Below are positions 22,355 through 34,279 of a stretch of 64,000 nt of DNA, in pieces; position 1 is the first letter of the stretch; the number at the start of each line of letters is the position of its first letter. The DNA comes from Ctenosaura bakeri (taxonomy: Eukaryota; Chordata; Lepidosauria; Squamata; Iguanidae), in NCBI GenBank assembly GCA_948474755.1, contig CAOLHI010002123.1, forward strand, positions 310,001 to 374,000, in the 5' to 3' direction. Under the pieces are notes generated by a model. That model saw only the letters and a program-made list of their open reading frames with translations, searched no databases and had not been told where the DNA came from. Position numbers and translations under genes: made by a program.

Positions 22355-22695
22355 GAAGGAGACCAAGCTTCAGATTCTTGCTTTGCCATGAAAATCCAGT
22401 GGGTGACCTTGAGCAAGTCACACTTGGGCCATTTCCGCACTACACTGTTGTAGTGCTTTTATTCCACTTTCAACATCCTGTAGAATTCTGGAGTTTGTAG
22501 CTTATTGAAGCCAAAAAGGTCTGTGGCTGAGAATTCTAAATGCCCCTCCCTAAACTACAAACCCCAGGATTGTCAATGTTGACTAAGGCAAAAGCTAAGC
22601 CATTCTGAAACAAATCTTGTCAAAAAAACCCTCTGATAGGATTGCCTTAGGGTTACCATGATTTGGAAATGACTTGAAGACACACAACAACAAAA
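22355..22695 (+). mobile_element. Sauria-type SINE split by MITE
   Basis: The SINE body reads ccttgagcaagtcacactt up to 22436, then a partial family P MITE follows, then the SINE resumes (aagccattctgaaacaaatc, then gaaatgacttgaagacacac). The insertion interrupts the usual continuous body. The right arm of the MITE is truncated. Confidence 0.78.
22437..22583. mobile_element. Partial palindromic MITE (family P) inside SINE
   Basis: Left arm ggccatttccgcactacac to the palindrome centre; the right arm stops at ccccaggattgtcaatg. The right end is deleted, so no target duplication can be read. Confidence 0.75.
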
Positions 22696-22699
22696 CACT

Positions 22700-23660
22700 A
22701 GATTCTATCCCTACCCTACCCACTGCCCCAAGATTTGGCTGGCAATTATGAAGAACAGCAGACCCTGAAGATGTCCCATAATCACTGAAACACCTCTTTT
22801 TACTGATCTGCCAAGTACATCTGCAGGTTTTTTGTTTTTAATCTTTCTAGTTAATTCTTCATCCAAGATAAAATTATAACCCCCTGGATGGAAACAATTT
22901 TCAGGCAACATTTTTGAAAAGAATATTTCCTAGCATTGCCCTCGCAGATAAGAACTCTGCCCCCCACATGAAAATATCTATCAGTCTCTAAGCTTCTAGC
23001 ACTGCAGTAAGTTAAAACATCCATTGAGCATTGGGAAATACAGTTTTGGTATCCAAAGAAACGGGCCAGGCAAAGTGACCAAGGCAGTGGTGTTAATAGA
23101 GTTGGTGTCATCCACTGTGGTAACTCATGATGTCCCCTTGCTCCATTGGGCCTCCTCCCATACCAGACCCTACAGAATCCTATTACTTTTTTGTACTATT
23201 ATTCATAAATTGTGTTATTCAGTGTGTTATCACTGAATGTAATGACAATCGTAGTAACATGAACAAGTAGAAATACTAAAATTACACATTAAAATTACAC
23301 ATTCACAAATTTAAATTACGGTAGCAAAGGCACAACCCTAAATGTATTTATATTTACATAGTTTCATGCGGTCAAAGTGAAAATTCAGTAAGAAAGCTAT
23401 AGAATTTGAAGTTAAAAGAAAAGTTGGTGGTGTGATGAAGGGGTGACTGGTCCAGCTCTGCTTGTTGCCGTGGTCTCACTAGGTTTGGTGTCATCCCTCT
23501 CTGGTGCTGTTACCCAGTGCAGTCGGCACCTCTCACGCCCCTCCACCAGCAACTGGAGGAAAAATTCTTGGAGGGGAGTAGAATTCTTGTTTGAGGGGAC
23601 AGTGTCTCTATTTTGCCCCTCTAGCAGCTACATCCCTGGCTTTTCCTGTGACAGAGATGT
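22700..23660. other. Unassigned sequence with a recurring 'ggtgtcatcc' theme
   Basis: Words such as ttggtgtcatccactgtgg (23103) and tttggtgtcatccctctctg (23485) occur 380 bases apart and may be two ends or copies of one element. No gene or named repeat found. Confidence 0.3.
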
Positions 23661-23661
23661 A

Positions 23662-23824
23662 GGCCATTTCCGCATTAGACTGTTATAGTGCTATTAGTCC
23701 ACTTTCAAAATCCTATGGAATCTTGGGGTTTGCAGTTTAATTGCAACTAAACGGCAAACCCGAGGATTCCATAGGATGTTGAAAGTGGAATAATAGCACT
23801 ATAGTAGTCTAGTGCGGAAATGGC
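23662..23824. mobile_element. Palindromic MITE (family P)
   Basis: Both arms present: ggccatttccgcattagac at left, ctagtgcggaaatggc at right. Flanking triplets (GTA and CTA) differ at one base, so the 3-bp duplication is only suggestive here. Confidence 0.8.
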
Positions 23825-24216
23825 ACTAGCAATGCCTATACTGAAAAGCGGTTAGCTTCCTTGGCTTCTGCGAAAGGTTAAAGTGTATCCAGTTTTCTCC
23901 TGATTCATTGTGTAGCTGAATCTCATTATTAGGACCAACAGAGAATATATAAAGAAGTGAGGAAGCTTTTGAATCTGTGGCTATCCATTGGTGCCAGCGA
24001 TGAATTTCCTCTTTATAAAAAAAAGTACTTTCAAAGGAAGGAACTTCCTTGGCATGCAGCAGGGGAGGAAAGGGTTAGATTCACCTGTGCAGCAGCTCTG
24101 TTCCTATTTATCATTAAGCTCTCCTAGCTTCTGCTATCAGCATCCAGAGAATCCTGCACTGAAAAGTAAGGACACATTTAGTATCATATCTAGTTTGGTC
24201 CTGTCTCTTTATGCAT

Positions 24217-24545
24217 GCACTCCAACTGTCCCAGTTTGGCAGGAGCAGTTCTGGTTAATCACCTATGGTCTCACTTTTTCAGATGCATTTAGGCTATCCT
24301 CATTTCTCTCTTCTCCTCCCACTTTTCCCCTTCCTTCTTGGCTTCCTTCAATTGCTGCAAGTTGAGATCAAGGTGCAAAAGTATTAACCAAGCAAAAGAG
24401 AAGGAAGAGGAGAGGAAGAGGGGAGGCAAAAGCAAACTGCTGCAGCCTTCCTTAGCTTGTGTGTTCTTCCTCATCAGTAACTTTTGCCATCTGGTGCCGC
24501 TTGGCCACACATCTCCCAGTTTTCATGAGTGAAATGTTAGAATAT
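24217..24545 (+). repeat. Unclassified repeat R3, copy 1
   Basis: Aligns with 32230-32655 (same strand) and with the reverse complement of 30393-30745. Shared blocks are 'ttgctgca', 'gcaaaagcaaactgctgca' and 'gcttggccaca' in the same order. No open frame. I cannot assign a family; a MITE or LTR fragment is possible. Confidence 0.65.
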
Positions 24546-24949
24546 ATGACCCTTACTGCACTACGCTGTGATCCCACACGCCAGGATGGGGTTCTGGTGT
24601 GGAAATGGCCAATGGTTCATTTATATGCATGCACATTAGATAAAATGCACTCATCCCTTCATTCAGGGTTTTTTGAGAAATAGCTGAAAAGATTCATAAA
24701 ACAATTTAGCACAGGATCGGATGAAGCACTAATGTTTATTAAAAGTACGTTTCTGCAGAAGCGGGTGCTCACCAGAGAGAAGGACACACCCCAGAACTGA
24801 ATACAAATTGTTTTTATTACCTGTCCCCATCGCAGGTTTTCCCTCCTCTGGGATCTCATTGGATAGGACCCCAAAGGTTACAGCCTATCAGGTTCGCCTA
24901 AATCCTGCCTCAGTTTTCATTTCCCACTATTTAGTGCCCCCTACTCTTA

Positions 24950-25617
24950 CAGTAGAGTCTCAATTATCCGACATAAACGGGCGGGCTGATAGTCGGATAG
25001 CCAAAAATGTCGGATAATCCAGAGAGTTGCCGCTTTTCCTCTCCGGACTGTGGAAAGACAGGGAGGGAGGAAGGAAAAAAAAGAGGCAGAGCAAAAGAGA
25101 GAGAGGGGGAGGGAGAGGGGAGGGCGAGCGAGCGAGAAAGCCTGGGAGAAGGTACAGAGCGAGGCACCAGCTTCCTGACACGCCATCCTCGGAGTCTGGA
25201 TCTCTTCAGCCGGCACCCAGCAACTTTCCCTTTCTGAGAGCCCCTGCTTCGGAGTCAGGGACCTAGAAGCTAAGGAGGAAGGCTCAGCAGCTCAGAGTTG
25301 GGGTTCCCCCCTCCCCGAGGCCATCCCAGCCTCCCCTCCTGGATTTCCTCTGAAGGATCGACGGGGGTGGGGGTCAGAAGGAGTGAGGGAGGGAGGCAGA
25401 GAGGGAGGGGGAGGCTTTTTTTTTGGAGAAGGCAGAGTTAGCAGAAAGAGGCAGACTTAGCAGCCCAAGAAGCAACGAGTTAGTGGCAGAGTGGAGGGTT
25501 GGGAGGCATATCTATGGGGGGACTAGTGCTCCTGGAAAACAGCTCCCCCAAGCAGCCGTGACGTCGGATAATCCAGAATGTCAGATTACCGCAGGACGGA
25601 TAATTGAGACTCTACTG
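24950..25617. mobile_element. Tigger-like TIR element (non-autonomous)
   Basis: The ends are inverted repeats: cagtagagtctcaattatcc at 24950-24969 and its complement ending tctactg at 25617. TA lies on both sides (24948-24949 and 25618-25619), the duplication of Tc1/mariner-type elements, and the terminal sequence is the type seen in Tigger/pogo elements. Inner copies of the gtcggataatccag word repeat at both ends. The 668-bp element has a purine-rich and CpG-bearing core (25048-25460) with no transposase. The core is a poor candidate for a CpG-island promoter because it lies inside the transposon. Confidence 0.88.
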
Positions 25618-25619
25618 TA

Positions 25620-26515
25620 TTTACAGTTTTCCTTAAAAGGAATGATCACAAGTTGCCCATGACTTCCCCTCATGTATCTTTATTTCTCATGTTACATTCA
25701 AGGTGTCTCATTAGCAATTTCAAAGTACCCCTTTGTGTTCTGGTATTCCTATCAATCAGTTTACTCGTTACAGACAGCCTTGTCCTGTCTGGTATGTTGT
25801 TATCAACAAGGTCTGAAACACACCAGCCACCCGAAAGATCCAAGGTCTTTCAGGCCCTCCTTTGTTCTCTTACAATTTCTGGAAAGCAGTTTACTGTAAA
25901 CATAGTGTGTTGCAGAGGCCAAAATACAAAATATACTGGAATCTATGTGTACATATATCGAAAATATGTGTTATGCAAATAAGCTAAAATACATGCTACT
26001 AATACATGCTATTAATACTGTATACCAAGCACAGAAGCTAAAATATACTTTATTTTTCTCAGGTTTTATCTTCTTGAATAGACATAAGGAACCTTCAACC
26101 TATAAGGCTTCATAAATTATATGGATCACTAAGGTTACTTTCATTGTCCCACCCCTCGGCTCTGCTATCTGGAGCTACTGCCTCAAGGTGTGTAAAGTAG
26201 CACTTCCCCTTGTGATTCTATAGCTAGCTTTCCAGTTCATCTATCACTGACTCTATCAGGCTGAAAACCCCTCTCTTCTTGTTCCAACTACCATTGCTCT
26301 GACTTTTGGGGAAGGGCAACCAGACACAGCACTATCATGCCTTGGCCCAAACAGCTCATGGGAGGCCATCCCTCCAGGATTCTGCTCCAGTAAGCTGCTA
26401 TGGGCCAAAATGTTAGAAGCAAAGAGCTTGGTACGCCTCTTGGGCAAATAAGCAGAACATCTGACAATCACAATATGCAAAAACAAGTCCTGCCAAACTA
26501 ATCTTATTTCTTTCT
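25620..26515. other. Unassigned sequence
   Basis: No recognisable gene. The 109-aa frame at 25653 has no domain. Confidence 0.35.
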
Positions 26516-26523
26516 TTGACATA

Positions 26524-26619
26524 AGCCATTTCCACAATAGCCTGTTATAGTGCTATTATTCCACTCCAATATCCTACGGAATCCTGGGGTTTGCAGTTTA
26601 GGGAGGGGCAGAAAGGCCC
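26524..26619. mobile_element. Internally deleted palindromic MITE (family P)
   Basis: Left arm agccatttccacaatagcc runs to the palindrome centre and then jumps to a short right end (gaaaggccc). ATA lies on both sides (26521-26523, 26620-26622) if the end is placed there, again a 3-bp duplication. Placement of the right end is tentative. Confidence 0.55.
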
Positions 26620-26909
26620 ATAATTACAACCTTAGTAGATATGGGGAATACTGTGGGTGTAATGTATCTTAATTCCAGTAAGGCTCTTCACAAGGTCTCC
26701 ATGATATTGCAAAAGAACTGGTAAAATACAGGATACATATACACTCATACATTCAAGGTCGCATTAACAGAAATCCAGTGTTCAAATCAAGAGAAGCAAT
26801 AGTACCACTCTACTCTGCTTTGGTCAAATGCCACCTGACACATGTGTCCACCACAGTCTGAGAAAGATATCAATTGGCTGGAACATTGCCAGAGGAAGTT
26901 GTTAGTCTG

Positions 26910-27850
26910 TTTTCTGGGGGTCCCGGGAGGTAAACCTAAATGTGCTCTCAATTATATAAGTTGGGGAAATTAGCAAGAGCACAAGCTAGCAATACGAGAG
27001 GCAGGGCAATGCAGTGAGATCTTTCACCTAATGTCCACGGGGTCAGGCCAGGTCAAGGAGCAAACAGAATAGAAAAAATAACTGTGATCTTTATTAAAAT
27101 ACAATCAAACAGTGTATGCAACACACTCAAGCAGAGAACTAAAGAAATAAAGGTTGGAGTGGGATAGAGCGACTTTTAGAGGAGTTGTCGGTTTGGGTAA
27201 TACTATACCTGTCCTGGAGCCCGGGTAGTCTGCAGCAGAAGTTGGAGGTATGGAGTCTCAGTATGTGGGACTGAGGGGAAGGCTCGCCAAGCAAAGCGGC
27301 AGCAAGGCTAGATGGAAGTCAGGAGCGATCCGAAGAAGCTCTCAAAGTCAGGGGTTTATATAGGGGAAAATGTAGCCACAGGTTAGTCCGTACTTGGGGA
27401 AAACAATGAGTTTTGGGCTGGAGACAAAGCCTCCGAAAGGTCAGAATTTAGCATGATTGAGTTAAGTCCGAATTGACAATAGAGTAGACAGTATACAAAT
27501 GCAGAGTGCTTGACAGATGAGGATTCTTCTAATCAAGCTGCCTGCTCGGGGGCAGGGAGTTCTTTGTAAGTAGCGTGCATACATAATAGAGTACTTGCCT
27601 TGAGGTCTCCTGAAGCGGCGGGACGGCTATTTCTGGCCAGCCTGTATTGTGTTGGAATATTACAGCGATTAGTGGCCGTGCTTGTCTGCGAGCTTGTCCG
27701 GGGGACCTCGCAGACACGTGGAGAGGGATGGTAGAAGAAAGCCAAATTATTGATATCAAAATGATATCTAATATCCCACAAATCCGGGCTAGCAACTACA
27801 GTAAAAAGCTGACCAAGATGGTCGAGGCTTTCAAAACCAAGCCTATTAAG
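26910..27850 (-). mobile_element. Retroviral-type solo LTR, family 1 (minus copy)
   Basis: Reverse-complement match to 1464-2420 along most of its length. On the minus strand the TATA-like box (ccctatataaacccc) lies near 27355-27369 and a poly(A) signal (aataaaga) near 27088. The minus-strand 3' edge is gggacccccagaaaac at about 26914. Fewer differences from a working layout are visible here than in the first copy (intact TATA and AATAAA), but I did not compute identity. No gag or pol flanks it. Confidence 0.75.
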
Positions 27851-28044
27851 AACTGTTGAAGAAGCCAAGATAAGAAAAAATGGAGGAGTCCCAAAGCGCT
27901 GCTGCTTTGTAGTGACTCGGGGGACTAAGGGTTAGCTGACTTGGGAAGACCCTCTGGTGTTCTTGCTGCTTCCGCTAAGCCAGGCCTCAAGCCTCCCATT
28001 GCAACATTTTGTAAGGACCTGAGGTCTTCACCACAGCCACTTCC

Positions 28045-28201
28045 CATATTGAGGCCAATTCTGGCATTTGTAGTTTATTGAGGCCAAAGAGCTCTCTGGC
28101 TGAGAATTCTATATGTCCCTCCCTAAACTGCAAATCCCAGGATTCCACAGGATATTGAAAGTGGAATAATAGCACTATGACAGTGTGGTGCAGAAATGGC
28201 C
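28045..28201. mobile_element. Palindromic MITE (family P), left end missing
   Basis: Begins inside the left arm (attctggcatttgtagttta) and ends in the complete right arm (gcactatgacagtgtggtg, then cagaaatggcc). Confidence 0.72.
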
Positions 28202-28204
28202 TAT

Positions 28205-29735
28205 GTGATGGGTTTTGTCAAACGGCATCATGCTGTGTTTGAGGGGGCATCACTGAGGTCATTCAGAAGAAGGTTTGCAGCTAGTCCCATCAGATGAAAT
28301 AGCAGTGTTGGCAAAGGATGCTGAGGGCAGTGGCACAAAAAAATAGAGAAATGTTGCCAAGAAGCAGCAGCAGCTCAGAAAACAAAAGGGTATCAAGCAG
28401 CACTGAGCCCATGCACTAATTCTGAGATGCATATCACAGTGAGAAAATATTCAATGCAACATGAATTGAGTTTATAGGAAGAAGGTGAGTCAGTATAATG
28501 CAGTTTATAAGACTGTAGCAAGCTGATCGTCCTTCCTCAATTTAGTTCGATTCTCCAGTCTGCAGGCCTTGCATGAAATTGGCAATACTGCCATTGCTTT
28601 ACACATGCTAGAATGAAATACTGGAACCAGTCTGTAGAAACAGAATCAGTCTAGAAGCAACAAGTGCCCCTGATACCCACTGACATGTGCTATTGATTTG
28701 AGAGTGCAATAAATTACCTTACAGATTGGGTTATAGATTATATATTAGAGTACCCACAGAAGTAATGGCAATTTTACTGGCTTCTTGCAAAGAACAGATT
28801 ACTTACCAAAAGGCAGGAACAGACTTCTTGCAAACAGCTAGGAGAGCATCAGTTTGATGTAAGGGGGCAGGGGAATGGATTTACCCAGTGTGAAAAGCTG
28901 GGAGAAAAAAGAATTTGGCAAGTCACCTCAATAGATAAATTAACAGAATGAAGAATTTTGTATTGGAATGTCACACTCTGTCATTTTTCATTCACAGCTG
29001 AAAATGAATCTGGGGGAAAAAAGTGAAATCTGAATTCACAATTGGGAAAAACTTCATAAAGAATACTAAAAAAAAAAAAGACAGAGAGAGCAGCATTTAT
29101 GCAGTCCTCTCCTCACATGTTTTCAATATATCTGCACATGCTTGTATTATGTGAACAAGATTCTGTACTCAATTATGACACAACAGGCTAACTATTGTTT
29201 ATTTCTATTGGCCTATTCTCATTCATTTGACTCACTGACATCTACTTCTATTGGCCTGTTGTCACAAACATATTACTAATTTCATCCACGAAAGAAAGAA
29301 ATGTGAAGAACCTACAGCAAGCAATGCTTTTGCTGGGAATTACTGATAAAGAGTTGGGTAGTAAATATGGATTACTCCTTTGATATAAGACAACAGCTGC
29401 AAGAATGCTGTTTGCCCAAACTTGAAAATGGAATTAGTCTGTTTGTATCTCTGAACTAAAATTAATAAATATTAAATCATAAAAAAGAATATATCACTAA
29501 AAAATGATGGACTTCTGTGCTGATTGTTTAGTGCAAGAAGAGTTCATCAAATCACAGTTTTCACATACAGACCTGAAAAGGAGATATTAATCTGAAGGTG
29601 TTTGGGAGGTTCTTGGAATAAAATATGGTCCAAGGTGTACTGGAGGTTGAACCGAAGACACTACTCATTTAGAGAAGGGGTCATTTTCTTGAAGCTATGT
29701 CTATAATAGACTTCACTTCATTCTTCCACTTCAGA
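28205..29735. other. Unassigned sequence
   Basis: No gene or named repeat seen over this 1.5-kb stretch. It may be older unique sequence. Confidence 0.35.
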
Positions 29736-29744
29736 TTAATCACC

Positions 29745-29860
29745 ATGCTGAACTTTATTTTATAGCCTTTATATCCCTTCTTTACAGCTGGAAAGGCTTT
29801 CAGATAGCTTATATATAAGACAAGAGTTTCTGCCTTCAGGCTTACAATCTAGGAAGACAT
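29745..29860 (-). mobile_element. L2-like LINE 3' tip
   Basis: Contains ctttatatcccttctttac, ttacaatctaggaagacat, the degenerate 3' tip of the L2-like family; minus strand. Confidence 0.5.
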
Positions 29861-30111
29861 GACACAAAAGGAAAAGATGAGGGAGAAGGAAAAGGGAAAA
29901 AAATACTGGTTATTAGCTCTGAGTTCTTTATTCCAACAAAAGTTTGAAATGGAGCTCAGTCAGTAAACCTACAAAGCTAAAGTTTATACTTGATAAACTT
30001 TGGTGCAACTACGATTCTGAAGTTAGTTTCTAGTTTCTATTGGCAGAAAATCTTTCGTGTGGGCATCATCTGCACAACCAGTTGTTAACTTGCAGTACTT
30101 CTCTCTCTTTG

Positions 30112-30174
30112 TGTCCTTTGACCTTCAACAAGGACTAATGTGTCCTTTGACCTTCAACAAGGAAGGACTAATGA
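30112..30174 (+). repeat. Tandem duplication of ~29 bp
   Basis: The word gtgtcctttgaccttcaaca followed by aggactaat is present twice in a row, with a small insertion (gga) in the second unit. Confidence 0.9.
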
Positions 30175-30392
30175 GAGCTTCTGTTCACTTGCAATACACT
30201 CAAGGGAATGTCTGAAAATATCGTTTGTTCTCCTATCAGAAGGAAGGGGTTTTGTCACCTTCACAGGTGACCAAAAAACCCATCAGTGAGTTTTGTCACC
30301 TTCATAGCATGTTTCTCACATATTTGATCTTCACACCAGAAAGACATCAATATGCCTCTTGAGATGTCCTCTCAGATTCTCACATGGTGGCT

Positions 30393-30745
30393 TCTGTCTC
30401 ACACCCTCCAACATGTCAGAGATGAAAATTGGAATACATGTGGCCAAGCAATATCAGAATGTGGTCAAGATGGCAAAAATTATTAATGAGGAAAAACACA
30501 CAAGCCAGGAGAGACTGCAGCAGTTTGCTTTTGCCAGATCCTACTGGGAAGGCCAAGATTCTACCTCCTCTCCTCTTCCTCTGTTGAATTATTTGAGTAC
30601 AAACTACGTTTGCATTTTGAATTAATTTTGCAGCAACTAAAGTAAGTGGGAGGCAGAGTGAAAAACTGGGACTTGTTAAAAGAATCTGGAAAAACAGGAC
30701 AGCAGACAATTAACTGGGACTGCCTCTGCAAAATCAAGACAGTTG
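30393..30745 (-). repeat. Unclassified repeat R3, copy 2
   Basis: Reverse-complement match to 24217-24545 and 32230-32655: on the minus strand it holds ggcaaaagcaaactgctgca and gcttggccacatg in the same order. Confidence 0.6.
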
Positions 30746-31455
30746 GAAGGGTGTGTGCCGTCTTCCTCAGTAAGGAGTTACTTATAGCCATCACATTTCT
30801 CTTCTTCCCCTGGGAAATGGTGGGGGGGTTTCCATTCACAGAACTCCTCAAGGCTACATCCATGCTTTCTGAGGCCTCCAAAATGAGCACAAAAAGAAAG
30901 CAACGATTTTGATGACAGAGGACTTTTAAAACTGGCAACATATGTTCCCCTAGCTCCTCTACTTTCCAGTGAAAATTGTCTGACTGGCCTTAATGGTACA
31001 TCAGGTCCTGCTGTTAATTACAGTTTATGGTAATGGAAATAAATTCCTTCACTTAACCCAAGTCTTTTTTTAAAAAAGGTGCAGGTAAGAGAGATTGCTG
31101 TCTCACGGACTGTATAGTAGTAAGTACACAATAAAAATGCAGGCAGATTAATTAACCTATGTCCCTTTCTAGGTTCACAACTGGGCTGTTTGAAAATAAT
31201 CTTCCTGATCTGGTCTTCTCAGTTTGGTGAATGTAAGCTTATTGCAATGGGATATCCACTGATGGTTTGTCATCAGGAAGTCCTTGGACTCCACTGATGA
31301 ACAGGCAAATTAATTTCCTATGAGTTTTCTAATTCTGTTTTCATACTCTTCTCCAACAGAAATGTGATTCTGTTCTAAGAATGGACAAGGAAGGCCATGG
31401 AATTAAAAATAGTATTGAAACCAGAACCTCTTCTTTACTCCTGTTTGTGAGGTCA
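30746..31455. other. Unassigned sequence
   Basis: No gene or repeat recognised. A minus-strand 126-codon frame crosses the R3 edge (30561-30941) and is not credible as a gene. Confidence 0.35.
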
Positions 31456-31459
31456 TTTG

Positions 31460-31575
31460 GCCTACATGCACTAGGCCTCCTCTATCAGAGAACTCTAGTT
31501 ACCTTACCAAACTACAAATCCCAGAATTTTGCAGGATGGAGTCATGACAATTAAAGTGGTATCCATATGATGTGA
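31460..31575. mobile_element. Older palindromic MITE arm
   Basis: Contains caaactacaaatcccagaat and then cattaaagtggtatcc-like text, the arm type seen at 20841-21075. Only one arm is evident. Confidence 0.45.
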
Positions 31576-31969
31576 ATATGTAAAGTGAAAGAGTGCATAC
31601 TTTCTCTTTTCTTCAGGTCTTTAGGAAGGATAATGAGCCATACAGTCATTAATCCTGTGTTTATGGCCTCAGGCCCTACAACCTGAATCGGACACTCAGG
31701 AGGTCCCAATCAGGCCCTTTGAAAAGGTCACACTCCCCATCATTGTTTGGTGGTTTCTGGGTGGGTGGGTGGCGGCTTTCCCCAAAGAAGAATGAAACAC
31801 CTCTTGTTAGGCTTAGCTGCTGTTAGTAAAGGCTTTAATCTAAAAATAAAATCTTTGGTCCCATCCTTTTGCCTTATGGCATCCCTGTTACTGGAATGTA
31901 CTGTCTCTCAAAATATCTTTAAGAGAGAGTTTGGCCTTTTGGCTAAAAGAAGCTCCCCACCTTGTCCTA

Positions 31970-32060
31970 TTTAATTTATATCCCACCTTTTTCCTGGCAC
32001 GCAACCCAAGATGACTTTCAACAACTTAAAATAAAGTACAGTTAAAAATATGAGCATTTT
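31970..32060 (-). mobile_element. L2-like LINE 3' tip
   Basis: Contains tttatatcccacctttttc and acttaaaataaagtacagtt, the 3' tip type of this LINE. Confidence 0.5.
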
Positions 32061-32229
32061 GTCATTTTTTACCCTGAGGCCCCCAAATTAGAAAGGTGAG
32101 TGAGATGAGTTAGAAATGCCCAAGGTCTGAAAAAAAGGTGTTGGTGAAATGATAAAGGAGGGTGGACTCAAACAGCATGCCACCACCACAAATTTCTTTC
32201 TAGGGGCAAGGCAGCAAAGACTCCAAACC

Positions 32230-32655
32230 TTCCAAATGTCCCAATTTGGGAAGGACAGTCTTGATTAATCCTCTGCCTTCTCAGTTTTCAGTTGCTTTTA
32301 CAATGTCCAGGTTTCTCTGTCCTCCCACTTTCTTCTTTTGTCCTCAGCTTACCTGAGTTGCTGCAAACTGAGCTCAAAGTGGAAAAGGAGTTTGTTCTCA
32401 ATTAACTCAGCAAGAAGAAAAAAGGGAGTAGAATTATTAATAAATGAATTAATGAATGAATAGATTTATTTTGCTCATAGACCAGAATGTGGTGGAATCT
32501 TGTCCTTCCCACTAGGCTCAGGCAAAAGCAAACTGACACAGCCTCTTCTAGCTTTTGTGTTTGTCTTCCTTAAAAATTTTGCTATCTTGACTGTCCTCTG
32601 ATGCTGCTTGGCCATATGTGTCCTGGTTTTCATCCGTGAAATATTGGAAGGTATG
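32230..32655 (+). repeat. Unclassified repeat R3, copy 3
   Basis: Same order as 24217-24545: tgtcccaatttgggaaggac, ttgctgcaaactgagctca, ggcaaaagcaaactgaca, gcttggccatatgtg. A short AATG-rich insertion (about 32440-32465) breaks it. Confidence 0.62.
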
Positions 32656-32659
32656 AGTT

Positions 32660-33525
32660 CCCGCACTAAAGAGCTCAAGATCAGGACAGAAAAGTGTGGG
32701 AGCAGGCAGACTGCCAGGCCTTAGCATGTAGCCCTATTCTAGTGTTGTCACCTTAAAAAAATAAGGATCTTTGCCTTTAAAGCTCAACAGCAGGTGAAAA
32801 TTGATGGAAGGCTTATCTCCTCCCTATGCTTCCATGTAAGGGCAAAACGTCATCTACACAGGATCTCTGTCTATAAGCAGAGTATCAATCTTTGAAATTG
32901 CTCATGAGAAAATGCCTTTCTGGAGATATTCTTTGCAAGCTCAAATTCAAGAGAGAAAGAAGGGGCAGAAGGGAGGAGTAAGTAGCAATTGCTGAAGTCT
33001 CTTGGCAAATTGGACTTTTAAAAATGCTCTGGCGTCACGTGACTTACAATCAAATTGCATGAATTGGTGTCCAGTGTGATACAAAATAAGCCAGGAAGAA
33101 TATATCCTCATGCTGGACAGAGAGTAATTTCACGTTATGCTTCAGATAGATCACTGCAAAGATCTATATATGGTCCCACGTAGCTTTGTTGATTGATGAA
33201 CCAGGGAGCTTCTTGGAGAGTGTGAGACCTGTAGCTACTGCAGTGGTTTGATTGCCTCTGGTTTACAGCTTTGACCCTATGTTAATATAATTTTCAGCCA
33301 ACAGGAAGAAATTTAGAAGAAGAGAAGGCAAAAATTGAGTCCTAACAGAGGAAAAGTTAAAATGAAACAAGTTTGCTTTTGAGACATGGAAATGGAGTTG
33401 GTTTACAAGGTATCCTTTATGTTAAGGGATGTCCCTTATTAGAAAGTATGGGTTGTAGGACTGGATAGGTATCCCTTGTTTGAAGATTGGAAATCTTGTC
33501 CCTTATAGGTCTGGCAGGTGTCCCT
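32660..33525. other. Unassigned sequence
   Basis: No gene or recognised repeat. Confidence 0.35.
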
Positions 33526-33529
33526 CATA

Positions 33530-33725
33530 GGTGTTGTTTTTGCTGAGTGCCTTCAAAATTTTTCTGACTTATGGTAAACCTAAGGTGAATCTATCACAAT
33601 GTTTTCTGGGGCAGAGAGCGTGCCCAAGGTCACCCAGGGGCTTTCCATAACTGAGCATGGAATTGAAACCCCTGGTCTCTGACTTCATAGTCTAATGCTC
33701 AAACACTACACCACGCTGGCTCTCT
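33530..33725 (-). mobile_element. Sauria-type SINE
   Basis: Minus-strand copy: tail ggtgttgtttttgctgagtg, body tcacccaggggctttccata, head ending actacaccacgctggctctc. Confidence 0.88.
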
Positions 33726-34114
33726 GTCCTTTATAAGGGATGTCTTTTATTTGAGGGCTGGAAAGCTTTTCCTTTTATATAGATTGAAGGAGGTAAAACA
33801 AAAAAATATATATATTGGAGTATGGGCCCTTCATAAAGACAGAAATGTGTGCATCATGTAATTTAGGAATGTAGGCAATATGTTAATTTTACAGAGAAAT
33901 AGATGGCTAAGTGAACTACTGCAATAAGTGCTTTCATTTGGGATTTAGGTAGAACACAAACTTATTAATAGCTCCTCTTGATTTGTCAACCAGCATGTCA
34001 TGGATTTCAAAAGTCTCTGATTGCTGCTTTGAAAACCTGGCAACACTAAGTTACAGAAGGGACGGAATAGGTAAGGGTATGACATATTAAGTCCAACATT
34101 TAATTCTTGTTGTA

Positions 34115-34270
34115 AGCGATTTCCACAGCAGACTGTTATAGCACTGTGATTCCACTTTCAACATCCTATGGAATCCTGGGGTTTGCAGTTTGCAAACTAC
34201 AAACCCCAGGATTCCATAGGATGTTGAAAGTGGAATCATAGTGCTATAATAGTCTAGTGCGGAAATGGCC
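34115..34270. mobile_element. Palindromic MITE (family P), TSD GTA
   Basis: Nearly perfect inverted arms around a short centre (gtttgcagtttgcaaactac); ends at ggaaatggcc. GTA lies on both sides (34112-34114 and 34271-34273). Confidence 0.82.
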
Positions 34271-34279
34271 GTAGTCATC

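Noticed and set aside
24960..25266. Six overlapping frames of 65-90 codons at 25 kb
   Set aside because: They lie inside the purine-rich core of the Tigger-like element; composition explains them.
24950..25617. CpG-bearing GC-rich block as a host promoter or CpG island
   Set aside because: It lies wholly inside a TIR element with TA duplication.
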